DNA of 64,000 nucleotides, taken from positions 114,843,475-114,907,474 of the forward strand of contig OV884013.1 in NCBI GenBank assembly GCA_930367205.1, in the 5' to 3' direction. The notes beneath the pieces were generated by a model. It was not told the origin of the DNA, ran no database searches, and was given only the letters and a program-made list of their open reading frames with translations. Shown piece after piece: positions 1 to 10,228 of the stretch (positions within the stretch are counted from its first letter, which is position 1; every line of letters starts with the position of its first letter). The DNA is from Acanthosoma haemorrhoidale (taxonomy: Eukaryota; Arthropoda; Insecta; Hemiptera; Acanthosomatidae). The translations under genes and the position numbers were made by a program.

Positions 1-1196
1 TGTTATTAATAGAGAGAAACGAACCAATCTGAAAGTAAACTTCACTCATGTTAAATAATTCGTAGTCTAATCTGTATTTATTTAACAATAGTATATTTAA
101 ATCAGCTCACTATTGTTAAATGAACATGAAAAACACCATGAGAAACGTTACATAACGGAAAAGGACTGACTTTTTTTTTAATGATTTCGTTGTCAACAGA
201 CTTCACTTTTGTAATCAAAAACTACTCAGCACATTTAAATTTAAATGGCACTAATTGTTTGCTCTTTGGTCAGCCCTACCGAAATATTGGTTCAATTCAA
301 ACCTAAATACACAAACCATGTCCCAATATCACACCAGAATTGCATATAATTGAAACATGCTTCGAGAGATGTTGTGGAATGAATAGTTAAAATTTCAAAA
401 AAGACAACAGATCATATTTGCAACAATTATCATCGTACATAGCATAGAGACAATGGGACATGCTAGGAATGGAATTCATTGCTAATGACGTCATTATGCA
501 AAAGAAACAAGAGGCCGCTATATATGAGGTCATAGGTGCAACATGGTTGGCATATCCTCATAGGATACTCGAGGTCGGCGGTCCCTTTCACCAAGTGAAG
601 ACACCCTGCGCATTCAGACAACATGGTTGTCCCGTGACATCTCTATTACGTCACTGTTGTAGTATTTTGTTCACTAGAATCAAGAACGTTTACAGTATTG
701 ATTTTAAAGTAGATGATGTATATTTAATACACTGATGACTGAGAAATCATTATAGTAACGGGGGAGCAAGAAAACTGTTCAGACTACATTTAATAAAATG
801 AAGAAATAATATCGAGTGATACTTGTCAGACTCGTCGTGATTATCTTCACTCCTTATTAAATTATTGTGAAAAAATAGCCACTTTAGACTTAAAATAATG
901 AGTTAAATTTTATATAAACCACCTCGGTAACTCAAAATTGTCTTTTCAACAAAGATAATAGGTTACAAAAAGGACACTTTTCAATGTGTCCTTAGTCATG
1001 GAGGAAAAATCAAAAGTTTTATTCTAACGAAGATTTAAATCTTTACATATTTTCCAGACGATTTTCACGTACCTGGTGGAAATTATTAAATTGAAAAACC
1101 GTATCAAAGCCGATATGGCAAAATGACTGGTGCCTTGGTTGTTTTTCGCCCAATAGTTTAACTAACAGACACTGATCAAGACAGAGATCACCCTTC
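1..1196. other. AT-rich stretch without recognised gene
   Basis: No exon, RNA gene or repeat family is recognised. A 91-codon ORF at 460-735 (+) has no motif I know and its length is within noise for this window. A GC-richer patch at about 470-660 holds a perfect CRE-type palindrome TGACGTCA (486-493) and a second TACGTCA-like site near 646. Whether this is regulatory cannot be told from sequence alone. Confidence 0.5.
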
Positions 1197-1341
1197 AATA
1201 TTTTTATTTTTTTTTCTAAGCTCTTTAATCTACACAATATGTGAAAATGAACAAAATCAATGAACAAGAATTGACAGTTTTCTCCTCTTTCTGCTATTCG
1301 CAGATGCATTTGAAGAAGGTTGGGTTACATAATAATCAGAT
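1197..1341 (-). mobile_element. Family L LINE-like 3' end, short copy
   Basis: Read on the minus strand, this ends in an A-rich tail (the T-run at 1200-1218). Its body matches the two better copies at 55480-56011 and 56219-57157: the block with GAGGAGAAA...TGTC, a CTGCGAATAG-like core, and ATGCATTTGAAG...GTTGGGTTACATAA is shared with 56325-56370. It is strongly 5' truncated and carries no coding sequence. The assignment rests on about 80 bp of visible similarity plus the tail. Confidence 0.5.
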
Positions 1342-1704
1342 TGAAGTAAAAAGTCTTTGTCATGAATACATACCTTTCAATATCAAAAATTATATCAAAT
1401 GCTCTATAATGTTATCTGTAGTATATTCGAGATCCGGGAGCTGGAAGGTCTGAGTTCTTATTCACTTTCTAGATCGGCAGTGCAGCAGTTTGCTTTCTGC
1501 CTCATTTCTAGTCTCGATGAGTCGATTTGACGAAAATAATACGTTTTCTTGAAACCTCAGCTAATTATTACGCATTGCTCGTTATTCAAAATATCGCTAG
1601 TTAAAGAAAATACGTATGCCCTAGCACTTCAAGGAGTCATCATGCGTTCGAACCATTAGTAAATTCCTAATATCTTTCGCTGCTCTCGACCAACAACTGA
1701 AGAC
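1342..1704. other. No recognised content
   Basis: AT-rich single-copy-looking sequence between the family L fragment and the ATT microsatellite. I see no ORF of note, no repeat and no RNA gene. Confidence 0.5.
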
Positions 1705-1713
1705 ATGGCCAGA

Positions 1714-2037
1714 TCAACAACTCATATTATTATTATTATTATATATAATATAGTTCATCTCGGAGTTAGGGCAGTGCCTACTAAGGTGCTTAGCCCGACT
1801 TCTCGACGGCCTGAACAGTTTCCCCCCCAGTGGAGAGGTAGTGTCGCCATGACGACGGCCCCCTGCAACATCTTCAAGTACTCGACCTGCCCCCGCAGCC
1901 TCTTCTAGATCTAGTGCCCCACGGCTCCCTTCACGTCTCGCTATTAACTCTGTCAGTCTGAGCAAGGGGGGTGCCCCATGGGGAAGAAACACTTTGTTAT
2001 TCGGGAAAAATACTTTGTGAGCATATTGGCTAGACAT
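1714..2037 (-). pseudogene. GC-rich ORF running into an ATT tail; possible LINE ORF2 end
   Basis: A 107-codon minus-strand ORF, much more GC-rich than its surroundings. It is Arg/Gly rich (RREGSRGALDLEEAAGAG at residues about 34-51) and ends RAKHLSRHCPNSEM before running into an (AAT)n repeat read as Asn codons. A GC-rich C-terminal reading frame followed directly by a simple (TAA)-type tail is the layout seen at the 3' ends of some LINEs (I and RTE groups). I infer a truncated LINE end on that ground only; no RT motif is present. It could instead be a spurious ORF in a GC-rich single-copy patch. Confidence 0.3.
1722..1752. repeat. (ATT)n/(TA)n microsatellite
   Basis: Six ATT units in a row followed by TATATAATATA. 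It lies at the 3' end of the minus-strand ORF at 1714-2037 and may be that element's tail. Confidence 0.85.
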
Positions 2038-2040
2038 CTA

Positions 2041-2271
2041 GTAACATATCCAATGGGATAGAACAATGAATGGTATTTGTGCGGAGTATATTCTGTCACT
2101 AGCATTCTGTCAAAGTCAAAAGTGGGCACACCGGAGGAGGTCTTGTCGACCCAGCTACTGCCGCGTGGCCGCTATAAAGAGATAAATGAATAAACCTTTG
2201 ACGGCGGCCTAGCTTAATTTGTATTTGTTTATTATTATTCTTAGTATTATTATATACTCTATAGGATCTTA
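2041..2271. other. GC-richer island, possible noncoding element
   Basis: The core at about 2110-2215 is GC-rich, does not match the repeat families seen elsewhere here, and includes a TATA-like CTATAAAG at 2170-2177. It is flanked downstream by ATT-rich sequence. No reading frame is convincing. Confidence 0.25.
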
Positions 2272-2710
2272 GAAGGTGTGCCCCAGCAGTGCAATGAGAA
2301 GAAGTACATGATAGGTCTTAGAATGAACACTAGTTCCCACGGTATCTGAGGGTAGACGAAGACTGTTCGGATACCAAAGGCGAGTGTGAACCAGAAAGAG
2401 GCCGAATAGACCGCTGGTGGGAAACGCTAGAAGGTACAGTTTGTAGGGCCCCAGAGATCGAAGGGATCTCTTCCAAGGAGGTGCTAGTTTTAGCGAGACG
2501 AAGGCAGAGAATCCCACTGGGAAGGAGTGGGGTCTGACAACGCCGAACTAAAACAGCGATGTTAGGAAAGAGATGTGCAGAGTTATTAAATAAGAAAGCC
2601 ATGGTTCGAGTAGAGCAACAAGCGCTAGTGCAGAGAGAGAGAGCAGTGTTTACTTCAAGTGTCTGAATCCGACTGTGAGAAACCTCAGAATTTCTGCCTT
2701 ATATTGGCAG
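2272..2710 (-). repeat. LTR-like dispersed repeat, copy 1
   Basis: The minus strand matches 62150-62610 on the plus strand. Shared blocks in order are TTCCTAACxTCGCT, GTCAGACCCCACxCT, GTGGGATTCTCTGCCTTCG, CACTAAAACTAGCA, TTCACACTCGCCTTTGG, CTACCCTCAGATACCG and a terminal GGGGxCACACC-like block. About 120 bp before the core sits a TATA-like TATAAGG (complement of 2698-2704), with a CCAAT-type sequence further out. A TATA box upstream of a conserved transcribed-looking core suggests a retroelement LTR, but no internal gag/pol region is present. The 82-codon ORF at 2269-2517 is carried by the repeat and is not a host gene. Confidence 0.5.
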
Positions 2711-4215
2711 GTCATTCCTACCTACAGCGAATAAGGGCTTTTTATTTCGGCCAATCAGAGGCTACTACACCCACGCCCCTAGTAAGCTCTGGCAGTGTCG
2801 GGATTGTGAACTAGTCCCCTCTCTTCTCTATACTGACGCCGAAGATTTATTAATAAAATATAGAAAGTTAGGCAGGTGTCTTCTGGTCCGTGAAGAGGGT
2901 AACTTCTATTTGTTCGTGGTGAAGTTGTTGGCACATCTTCCTTCTAGTTTGAGCAGTTTTTCCCCCATAAAATCCACTCTGTTATGGAGTGATCTTACCG
3001 ACGTTTCTACACACTTCTTATTATAACATATTTTTTTAACTCGCCTAGTTGAATTTCTGCCTTTCTAATCATTTCGCAACTTACAATTATGAAATATTGC
3101 TTGTATTTCATTCTTGAGAAAGGTAAAGTTATAATATATTCATGACAGAAAGCCATTTAAGTGCAGAGTGCATCCATGAGAGGAGAAAGCCGGAAGATGA
3201 GGCTACGACAGCACTACGAGCTCTGTCGATGGTTCATATAGCTGAGGTGGTTTTATGCCTGGTTTGGTTCAAACATTTAATATTAAGTTAGCAGTGAGGT
3301 TTTACGACTGGGAAAGTACTAGCCAGCAGATTGAATTGCTACTCCGCCATGTTGAAAAAGTAGAGCGTACATCCTTTTTACCATTGAATGCCCCTCTAGG
3401 TTTATTGCCTACACTTATCTCGTCAATAACATTTGCTTGATACGGTATCGGCTAATACAGGCAACTGTACCTAAGAATTACACGATCTCTTTAGAACAAT
3501 GTCAGCCATTATTTCAAATGCATGATTATTTGTTCGACATACAATAACAATTGTATTCAGACTTTGTAAATAAGAACATAACCATAATAAAAAAATGTAG
3601 AGCATAACATCATATCATACGATTTGATCTTGTGGCATGACATTTTACAGGAAAATCCAGTTAATGTGTAAATACTGGCCATTTACTAATTTATATAGCG
3701 AAGGGATTGCTGTATCGGAAGGAGTCGGAAGGGTGTTGAGGAGAATGTTTCTCTCGAAGGAAGCACAACTAATTAAAACAGCACGGAAGTGATCGGGCCC
3801 GGACAAGAAGCGAAGAAGTAATTTCCGAAACGAGATGAAGAAACGAGGAGCGATGAGAGGAAAAAATGGAAGTAAGATGGGCCTGAGATATCTCCCCTGG
3901 AGAACACCTAACTCCCTTCCCGTCCCGACTTCCCGGATAATCCAATTCCCTTCTTTTTTTTAACCTTCTTAGAGTGGTGCTTTCTATTTAGGGGGGGGGG
4001 GGGATGTTTACCAATTACCAAAGGGAAAATTAAATTTTTATAATTGCGAACTTCAAAGCAAGAGAGAAATTCTCCCCTCGAGCTTGTATACTGATTAATT
4101 CTATAACTTTACTATAAAAAAATAATAACTTCATGAAAATCGACTTCTGATCTAAAAATAAAATTGAACTGTATAATAATTTTCAGCCATATTAAAATAA
4201 AAAAAAACTGGGAAA
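2711..4215. other. Long stretch without recognised gene
   Basis: 2711-2870 may still belong to the LTR-like repeat. The 61-codon ORF at 3255-3440 has no recognisable domain. A GC-richer, purine-rich patch at about 3710-3960 is followed by a G run at 3994-4003 (a possible assembly-error spot). Nothing else is supported. Confidence 0.45.
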
Positions 4216-4408
4216 CCAGCTCTGCTGTACGGTGCCCCGCTATTTACCCACTTGACTGACAATACAGCCTAATGTCACCAACATTTTCAGAATGGGATCA
4301 TGCGAAAAGTGGTCCAAAAATAATTTGTAAATAGATTCGCCTGAGTATCTATAATCATCTGTAAATTTAAAGGGGCTATGAAAGGAGGAAAAAAAAAACA
4401 AAAAAACT
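4216..4408 (+). mobile_element. Family K LINE 3' fragment, internally deleted
   Basis: This begins inside the RT C-terminal region (CCAGCTCTGCTGTACGGTGCC, encoding PALLYGA) and follows the family K sequence to GCGAAAAGTGGTCC. At about 4315 it jumps straight to the 3' UTR block AATTTGTAAATAGATTCGCC and ends with AGGGGCTATGAAAGG plus an A-rich tail. The internal deletion removes about 330 bp relative to the copy at 28704. It lies head-to-tail directly before a second K copy. Confidence 0.8.
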
Positions 4409-4411
4409 CTG

Positions 4412-5117
4412 GGTTCTCAATGCACTATTTGGGTATAAAAATGGATAGGCATCTCCATTCCTCTACTCATTTTAGTAATAAAATATAAAAAGTACGACAC
4501 AGGTCTCACCGGCTATCGCAATTGCTAACTTCACCCAACCTGTCGCTTCGTCTCAAACTGATGATCTATAAATGTGTCCTCCGGCCGGCCCTGAGAGGCT
4601 GTACGGTGCCCCGCTATTTACCCACTTGACTGACAATACAGCCAAATGTCTCCAACACTTCCAGAATGGAATCATGCGAAAAGTGGTCCGACATACTTCT
4701 TTCGAGAGGTTAAAGAACGCTGACCTGCACCCGTTGTTTTTTGACTCGTTGCAGCACCTAACCTAACCAGCCCAGTGTTTAATATTATGACCCAACCACC
4801 CCTCCTGCATCGATGGCAACAGACTGTCGGGGAAAAATTAGGTTAAGAATTAGTACGTAAGTTAGTTTTAAGTTTGATCAAAAAGGTGAGCCTTATCCAT
4901 CACCTTTATTAGATTTGGTTCAGTCCAGTCACGTATAATGTGTATCATTATACTCGTTTATTCATCATATAATTTTTATAAAATAATAAAACCTGTATAT
5001 AATGTAGTGACGCTACAGGAAATACAAAAATAATTAGTAAATATATTCACCTGAGGATCAATAATTGTATACAATTATCTGTAAAGAGGCTCAAAAAGGG
5101 CTAGGAAGAAAAAAAAG
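4412..5117 (+). mobile_element. Family K LINE 3' fragment, second in tandem
   Basis: Starts at CTCAATGCACTATTTGGGTATAAA, covers the C-terminal RT coding tail (HLHSSTHFSN region, MIYKCVLRP), the 3' UTR with the GTGAGCC...CATCACCTTTATTAG block, and an A-rich tail. There are frame-breaking changes: a disturbed CGGCCGGCCCTGAGAGG near 4583 and a deletion of about 50 bp near 4735 that removes the LGVPSVG region. The longest remaining frame, 4572-4766, is only 64 codons, so it is a dead copy. Confidence 0.85.
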
Positions 5118-5120
5118 GGG

Positions 5121-5215
5121 CCTACAGTCTGAGTTTAGCCAAAGAGAATTCAATTTGGAATGGGCCCTGGTCCCAATCTTGCCAGTCATTCTATCTTTTG
5201 CTATAAGCGACTAAT
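5121..5215 (+). mobile_element. SINE-like fragment, decayed copy C
   Basis: Follows the tail of the K element. It matches the 5' part of the SINE-like copies at 40491 and 48592 (TACAGT...GAGTTxxGCCAAAGAG) and then a degenerate tRNA-like segment ending GGTCCCAATCTTGCCA. Box A is not recognisable. The assignment is by shared 5' block only. Confidence 0.4.
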
Positions 5216-6307
5216 AATTATAACAGCAGTGGAGCCAATAACAACAATAATAATATATACATTAACAATTTCCAGTCTTCCGGAATCACCCTTAAGCCAA
5301 TGACCAGTTATACCCGGAGCCCGTATGACACTAATTGAAGGCAATGACGTCAATGCACCAACCAACCCTTCATTAGGCAATATAATGGATTGGGTAATTA
5401 AAACATGGCTGGGTGTTATCTTTCAATTTTGAGGGGAAATGATTAAATTAAAGAGAAAAATTAGAAAAAACACAGCCACCCCTCGGTGTTGACGGATGAC
5501 TTGAAAACTGTGCAGGGTAGTTGATTAAAAAAATTAAATTAAATTAAGGGTAGCAGATAATTATTATCGTGATGGCCAGAAACCCAAGATGGTCGATGGC
5601 GAATGCAGACATTTGACAGCACGTTCATTTGTCTTGAGTCTTCCATGGAAGACGATGTACCGACAGACTGCTCCAGAATCTGTTAGCTGTTGTCTCTGCC
5701 GCATTAATTAGTCATTCAATCTTCACTGCCGGGCGCGAGCTTCCTGCTTCGTCCTATTGATTCTAGCCTAAATAAGTAACCAGTGACTTAACCGAGTTAG
5801 CCAGTTCTGCTTGATGGCGGTATTCCTGATTGGGTTCCAGTGTATCGTTCCGGAATGGCATTTGATTCCCACAAGGAAGAGCAGATTCAATTCGGCACAG
5901 TATACCTAGCTTGATAACTGCTATTTAACAACCGGAAACAAATCTATACATAAATGTAATTAACTTGCAATACAAAAGGAGAAAAATAACTCTCTCTTGA
6001 TTTAAACAACGAGAAAAAAAAAGAAGCTTTACAGGCGAGCATAATGGAACATAAAATATTGCTCAAAATCATATCAGAACCTTAGAAGGGTCTCAAACAG
6101 CAAAGAATGAAAAGCGAAAGAATGGAAGACCCATTGAAAAGAGAAATAATGGGCTTGTAAATCGCATCTAAGAAAAGATTCATGTTTCTTCGCTGGTCTT
6201 TGAGATTCTCTTCATCACCATGGAATAAGTCGTAACGATTGTTGCATAAGATATCAGAAAAAAACAACAACGAAGAATTCCAGCCTTTTTATTATGAAAT
6301 GAAAAAG
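5216..6307. other. No recognised gene; GC-richer islands
   Basis: A CRE-type TGACGTCA lies at 5345-5352. An (AAATT)n run is at 5526-5547. A GC-richer patch at about 5570-5800 contains a perfect 16-bp palindrome GTCTTCCATGGAAGAC (5639-5654) and looks single-copy. No ORF here is worth keeping. The islands could be conserved noncoding DNA, which only comparative alignment would show. Confidence 0.4.
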
Positions 6308-6341
6308 TATTCCGGGACTTTGTCCCTTTCGAATAACAAAA
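6308..6341 (+). repeat. Short dispersed repeat (GGACxxxGTCC...GAATAACAA), copy 1
   Basis: TATTCCGGGACTTTGTCC then TTTCGAATAACAA is shared, with substitutions, with 28393-28428 and 55296-55332. The two other copies lie close to A-rich sequence, so this may be the 3' end of a short retroposon. Confidence 0.35.
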
Positions 6342-6527
6342 AAGCGCAAAAAGAAATTTCAAGCTGAGACAAATTTATAATGCGAGGTGATCAGTATCTC
6401 GTAATAATCCTCTAATAGTAACATGCAATATACATACATAGATGGATTAAGTTAGAGAAAACAGCATTATAATGAATAATCATAATACAATATTTTGTTA
6501 AAGTAGCACAAGTTGATGCTGATAAAA

Positions 6528-7325
6528 ACAACTTTATTATAATAAAATTACATCCTGCCTCTTTGGGCAATAAGTAATTATGATAAATGTTTTCATTCAT
6601 ACCATGTTTACAATTTTCATTCACTCGCTCATTCGGACAGTATTTACTAACAGCCCAGAGACCTCCCATGTCCACATGGTTGTTGCCTCTCTCGCGTGCG
6701 AAGGAGGAAGCGGAGTCTTGGTAAGTCCCCCACACTCCTAGGTCAGCCGCGTCACCAGATACGAGCCAGTGGAAGCTGATGATCAAGAGTGCGAGAGACA
6801 CATACGCTCAGGTAATGATTGGAGAAACTGGCCATTGCCAGGACTCCCACTGTCACGCATTTATAGCAGGACACGAGGCCACTGCCGTTTCAGTCTCAGA
6901 GGAGGATTATAGGGATGCAGTGTAATGACTGTGCTAGCGGATTAGGGTGGTTGAATAGGTTACTATAGAATTTCATGAACTTGGAAGGGATGAGTCCGAG
7001 AATGTAAGGTATATTAAGATCGTTATGAAGGGTTTTGTTGCTGAGGTAATAAGCAGCATTTACTATTGTTCTCAGGACTTGTGAATGAAAGGATTGGATA
7101 CGCTTAATGTTAGACTTTTTTGCTGTCCCCCATAGCTCTATTCTGTATGTCCAGGTTGGCTTAGGTATAACTTTGTAGATTAGTAATTTATTTTATATTG
7201 AGAGATGGGATGTCCTTTGATGTAGTCTGTACAGTTGTCCAAAGCGTCTGTTTAGTTCTTGTCTTTTTAGCCTCGTATGTGGCGTCCAGGTCAGCCGTTT
7301 GTCGAGATGGAAGCCTAAGTACCGT
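6528..7325 (-). mobile_element. Family J (Jockey-like LINE) 3' fragment
   Basis: The minus strand carries the C-terminal RT tail and 3' UTR of family J. Read from 7325 downward it encodes the region equivalent to LTWDPH...RQELNRRFGQL, then the WTYGIELWGTAKKS block and the KFMKFYSNL...HPNP tail. It ends in the diagnostic 3' terminus GCAGG...TAATTTTATTATAATAAA (6529-6565 complement). Several frame disruptions, including loss of the ACTCAT heptamer region near 6916, make it a pseudogene. The 129-codon ORF at 6412-6801 is an accidental frame over its 3' UTR. Confidence 0.85.
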
Positions 7326-7611
7326 CTTAAAGTACAAGTTGAAAAGTAGGGATAATTACCTGAGGAAAACTGGGAAGAGTAAGGGTATATGGATAGATGA
7401 AATTAGAGTAAGGATAAAATAAAATTACGGAAAGGAAGAAATTATTAAACTAAACTGTAGTGAGTTAATGGTTAAAAATTTAAATTTAAAGGTTCAAGGA
7501 GTTCCACCATTATTTATTTGGACACATCTATCAACGATCGTTCAGCTCACCCGGTCCTTAGAAAACCTCTAACCTAATGTGAATACAAGCTATTGTGCTC
7601 ATTTTTTTTTA

Positions 7612-7748
7612 GTTAAAACTTCTTTATTGTGATAAATGTTCTCATTCAAATCATATTTACAATTTACATTCACTCATTCATTCATACAGTATTTACAAAC
7701 AGCCCAGAGACCTCCCAGATCCACATGGTTGTCACCTCCCTCTCAGCT
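7612..7748 (-). mobile_element. Family J 3' UTR fragment
   Basis: Contains only the last about 135 bp of family J: the CTTTATTGTGATAAATG terminus, the ATTCATTC-rich block and the CAGCCCAGAGACCTCCCA block. The segment with the ACAATCTGCC motif is deleted. It is non-coding. Confidence 0.75.
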
Positions 7749-10208
7749 ATGACACAATGTATTTACAAACGAATCGACTTTTCTGCACTCGTGACACACA
7801 CCATATCCCAAATCACATCACAGGCAAGCGACTGTCCATGCAATCAATCGGTAACTACGTGACAACGTTAACAGTACAATTGAAAAGTAGCAGAGATGAA
7901 AGCATTATCTCCCCGCTGACTTTTGGCTGCTTAGGTATTCAGTGAAGGTCTGAAATAAGGTATCGATTCGGACGAAGCCCCCCCATCCCAATCCTAAACC
8001 AAAAAAAAATAAAAGGCAAAGCCCCAGAACTATATTCACGAATCCCACCACGTATCCTGAAGGGTGAGCCCTTTCAATATTTGGAAGGGCAGGAGTCACT
8101 GAAGAAAGAGAATGCCATTAGGATATTAGCACTGCCTGTCAGTCTGTGTGGCTGTCTCATTCAATTGTATATTGTTGGTCAGTAGTCTATCGGACCAGAA
8201 CCCATCAATTTGCTGAATTACAAAAATATCTAAAATGGAAGGAAACAGTGACAGGACTCGGGTTTTTTCGCGTTATCCCGGACTACCGGCTAGATCAAGC
8301 TCTTCAAGGCTCTCATGGCACATTGATTCATGTTGATACAGGCCCCATAAATAAAGATAGTACATAAGCCTGAAGGTGTATGTAAAGCATAGTGTCAGAT
8401 GATACATATTAAACATATAACCACTATAAATATTCATGAGTATACAAGAGAGTACAGGAAAATATATGCAAAGTAAACGAAACAGAAATGAATACAGTTT
8501 GTAAACAGAGAAGAGGTAGAGAATTGCATATGTATATTTCGGTCAAAAATGATTTCATCCTCCCCCCCAACATCCCACGATGAAAATATATGCAAACACG
8601 CGAATGTGGATACCGTCCTATCAGGTTTCCGCGACCCGTGTGCCGTCTGCGGCAATGAGAGACCGCTCCAGGGGGACAGAAAGGAATTGAAGTCGGAGCA
8701 CATTAGTAAGGGATGAATTTTTTAAAAGGCTAGGGAAGGGAAATCAATAAGGGCCAGACAGTTTTAACGTGTGGTGTGTGGTAGGGAGCCGAGTGTGGGT
8801 GGGCCGCACAAACACTACGGGTGTGCACGGTGCTGGATGTTGTGTCATGGAGGAACTGCCTGGCGGCTATATTTGGTCAACGTGTTAGCTAAACATTGCT
8901 TTTGGGCCACTCAAGTATCAAGCAGAGGTCACAAACACGTGCGGCTAATTTAAATAAACAACAACATTGAGTTCATAGGATAAAATTTCATTTTCCCATA
9001 AATTACAGACTGGCAGAGGAAAAATTATTCAATACGCCTAAAGTGACTTATTCGCTTGGACACTAGCCAATACTCATGGCGATCTAGAAGAAATTTTATT
9101 CAACTAATGAAAGACATTTCTTCGGATAATCAGAACAAATAGGAGTGAAAACGTGAAGGTAGCTTTGATTCTAGAATAGACGAAAATCAAATGCTTTCAA
9201 ATCCTTCAATGGGTTAAATTATAATAATTTATGACAAATTCATCATTCATCATTCATCATGAGACCTTTTGCAAAACTATGAAACTAACGGCACAAGGTT
9301 ATAAATAAGTACTCAATAATGTTACTATACATTCATTCGTACTTAAAAGTTTTGTATTGGAGAATAAATATAACGTTTTTTGCGAGTTGGAAAAAACAGC
9401 TACTTGCTTAAGGTATCTTTGAACTAATATCGGAAAAAAACAAAAAAAGATTTGGCCATGATAGGAATAAAGAGACAAGTAAGTAAGTGAATTAGGTTCA
9501 AGAGGTAGCGGCGGTTGTTTGTTGAATAAAACATGACCAAACATCAGTGGCCCGTGGCAAGTTAAAAGACTAAACTTCTTCAAGCAGATGTATGCTAATG
9601 GCGGTAGGGTGAGCAAATATGGTTACCAAAGGGGGAGAACATTCTCGTCGTTATGGAGGAAATCGGGGAAAACTTTACAAACCCTCAATAAACAATTCCT
9701 GTTCCACTTTAATTCAATTTTGAGGATATCTTTCTTAGTACAGAATGATGTACGCTTGCTGATTTACTAAATAAGTTCAAGTACTCCTTAATTGCTTAAG
9801 ACAAAACACCCCTTAAAACTCAACATAAATTCTTCAGATTCTGCGCAACAAATGCAGCACAAGGTTGTATTGTCCCTCACCCCTTGCTCTGTGACATTTT
9901 CATTCTGCAGTAATTTTGACAAAAAATTTTTAATCGAAGATTTTCGAAGGCTAAAACACAAAACAAAGATCGTGAAAACCAACCGAACTGTCGCGACCCC
10001 CCATCCTGCAGAAAGTAGCCTGTTATTGTCCGCACTTCTAGGAGGCGGAGGAACAGTCAAGTTGAATAAAATTTGACTGTGACGAAGAATTAGTCAAGTC
10101 AAAACTTTTCTATTAAACTAACAGAACATGACCTGCCGAGTTCGATTAAAACCAAAAACCCATTGCACAGAGTATATAAGTGAAAAAAATAATATTTTTT
10201 AGGGTCGC
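7749..10208. other. Long AT-rich stretch without recognised gene
   Basis: No recognised exon or repeat family. A GC-richer block at about 8560-8900 (with TCCGCGACCCGTGTGCCG) looks single-copy. A short ATTCATC heptamer repeat (three units) is at 9238-9260. Overlapping ORFs of 90-105 codons (9299-9616, 9788-10076) have low-complexity composition and no motifs, so I do not accept them as genes. Confidence 0.45.
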
Positions 10209-10228
10209 AGGTCACGATTGCGTGACCT
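10209..10228. promoter_or_regulatory. Perfect palindrome with two AGGTCA half-sites
   Basis: AGGTCACGATTGCGTGACCT is a perfect inverted repeat with 8-bp arms and a 4-bp loop. The arms contain the nuclear-receptor half-site AGGTCA, inverted with 8 bp between half-sites. Canonical ecdysone-receptor sites use 1-bp spacing, so receptor binding is only a guess; it may be a chance palindrome. Confidence 0.25.

Noticed and set aside
2269..2602. ORFs of 82-90 codons as a host gene
   Set aside because: They lie within the LTR-like repeat found again at 62150-62610, and the two protein frames diverge, so no coding selection is visible.
6412..6801. 129-codon minus-strand ORF
   Set aside because: It runs over the 3' UTR of a family J copy; the same stretch in other copies is not open in this frame.
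9788..10076. Overlapping 90-94 codon ORFs on both strands
   Set aside because: Composition-driven, no domain or motif, no flanking splice pattern.
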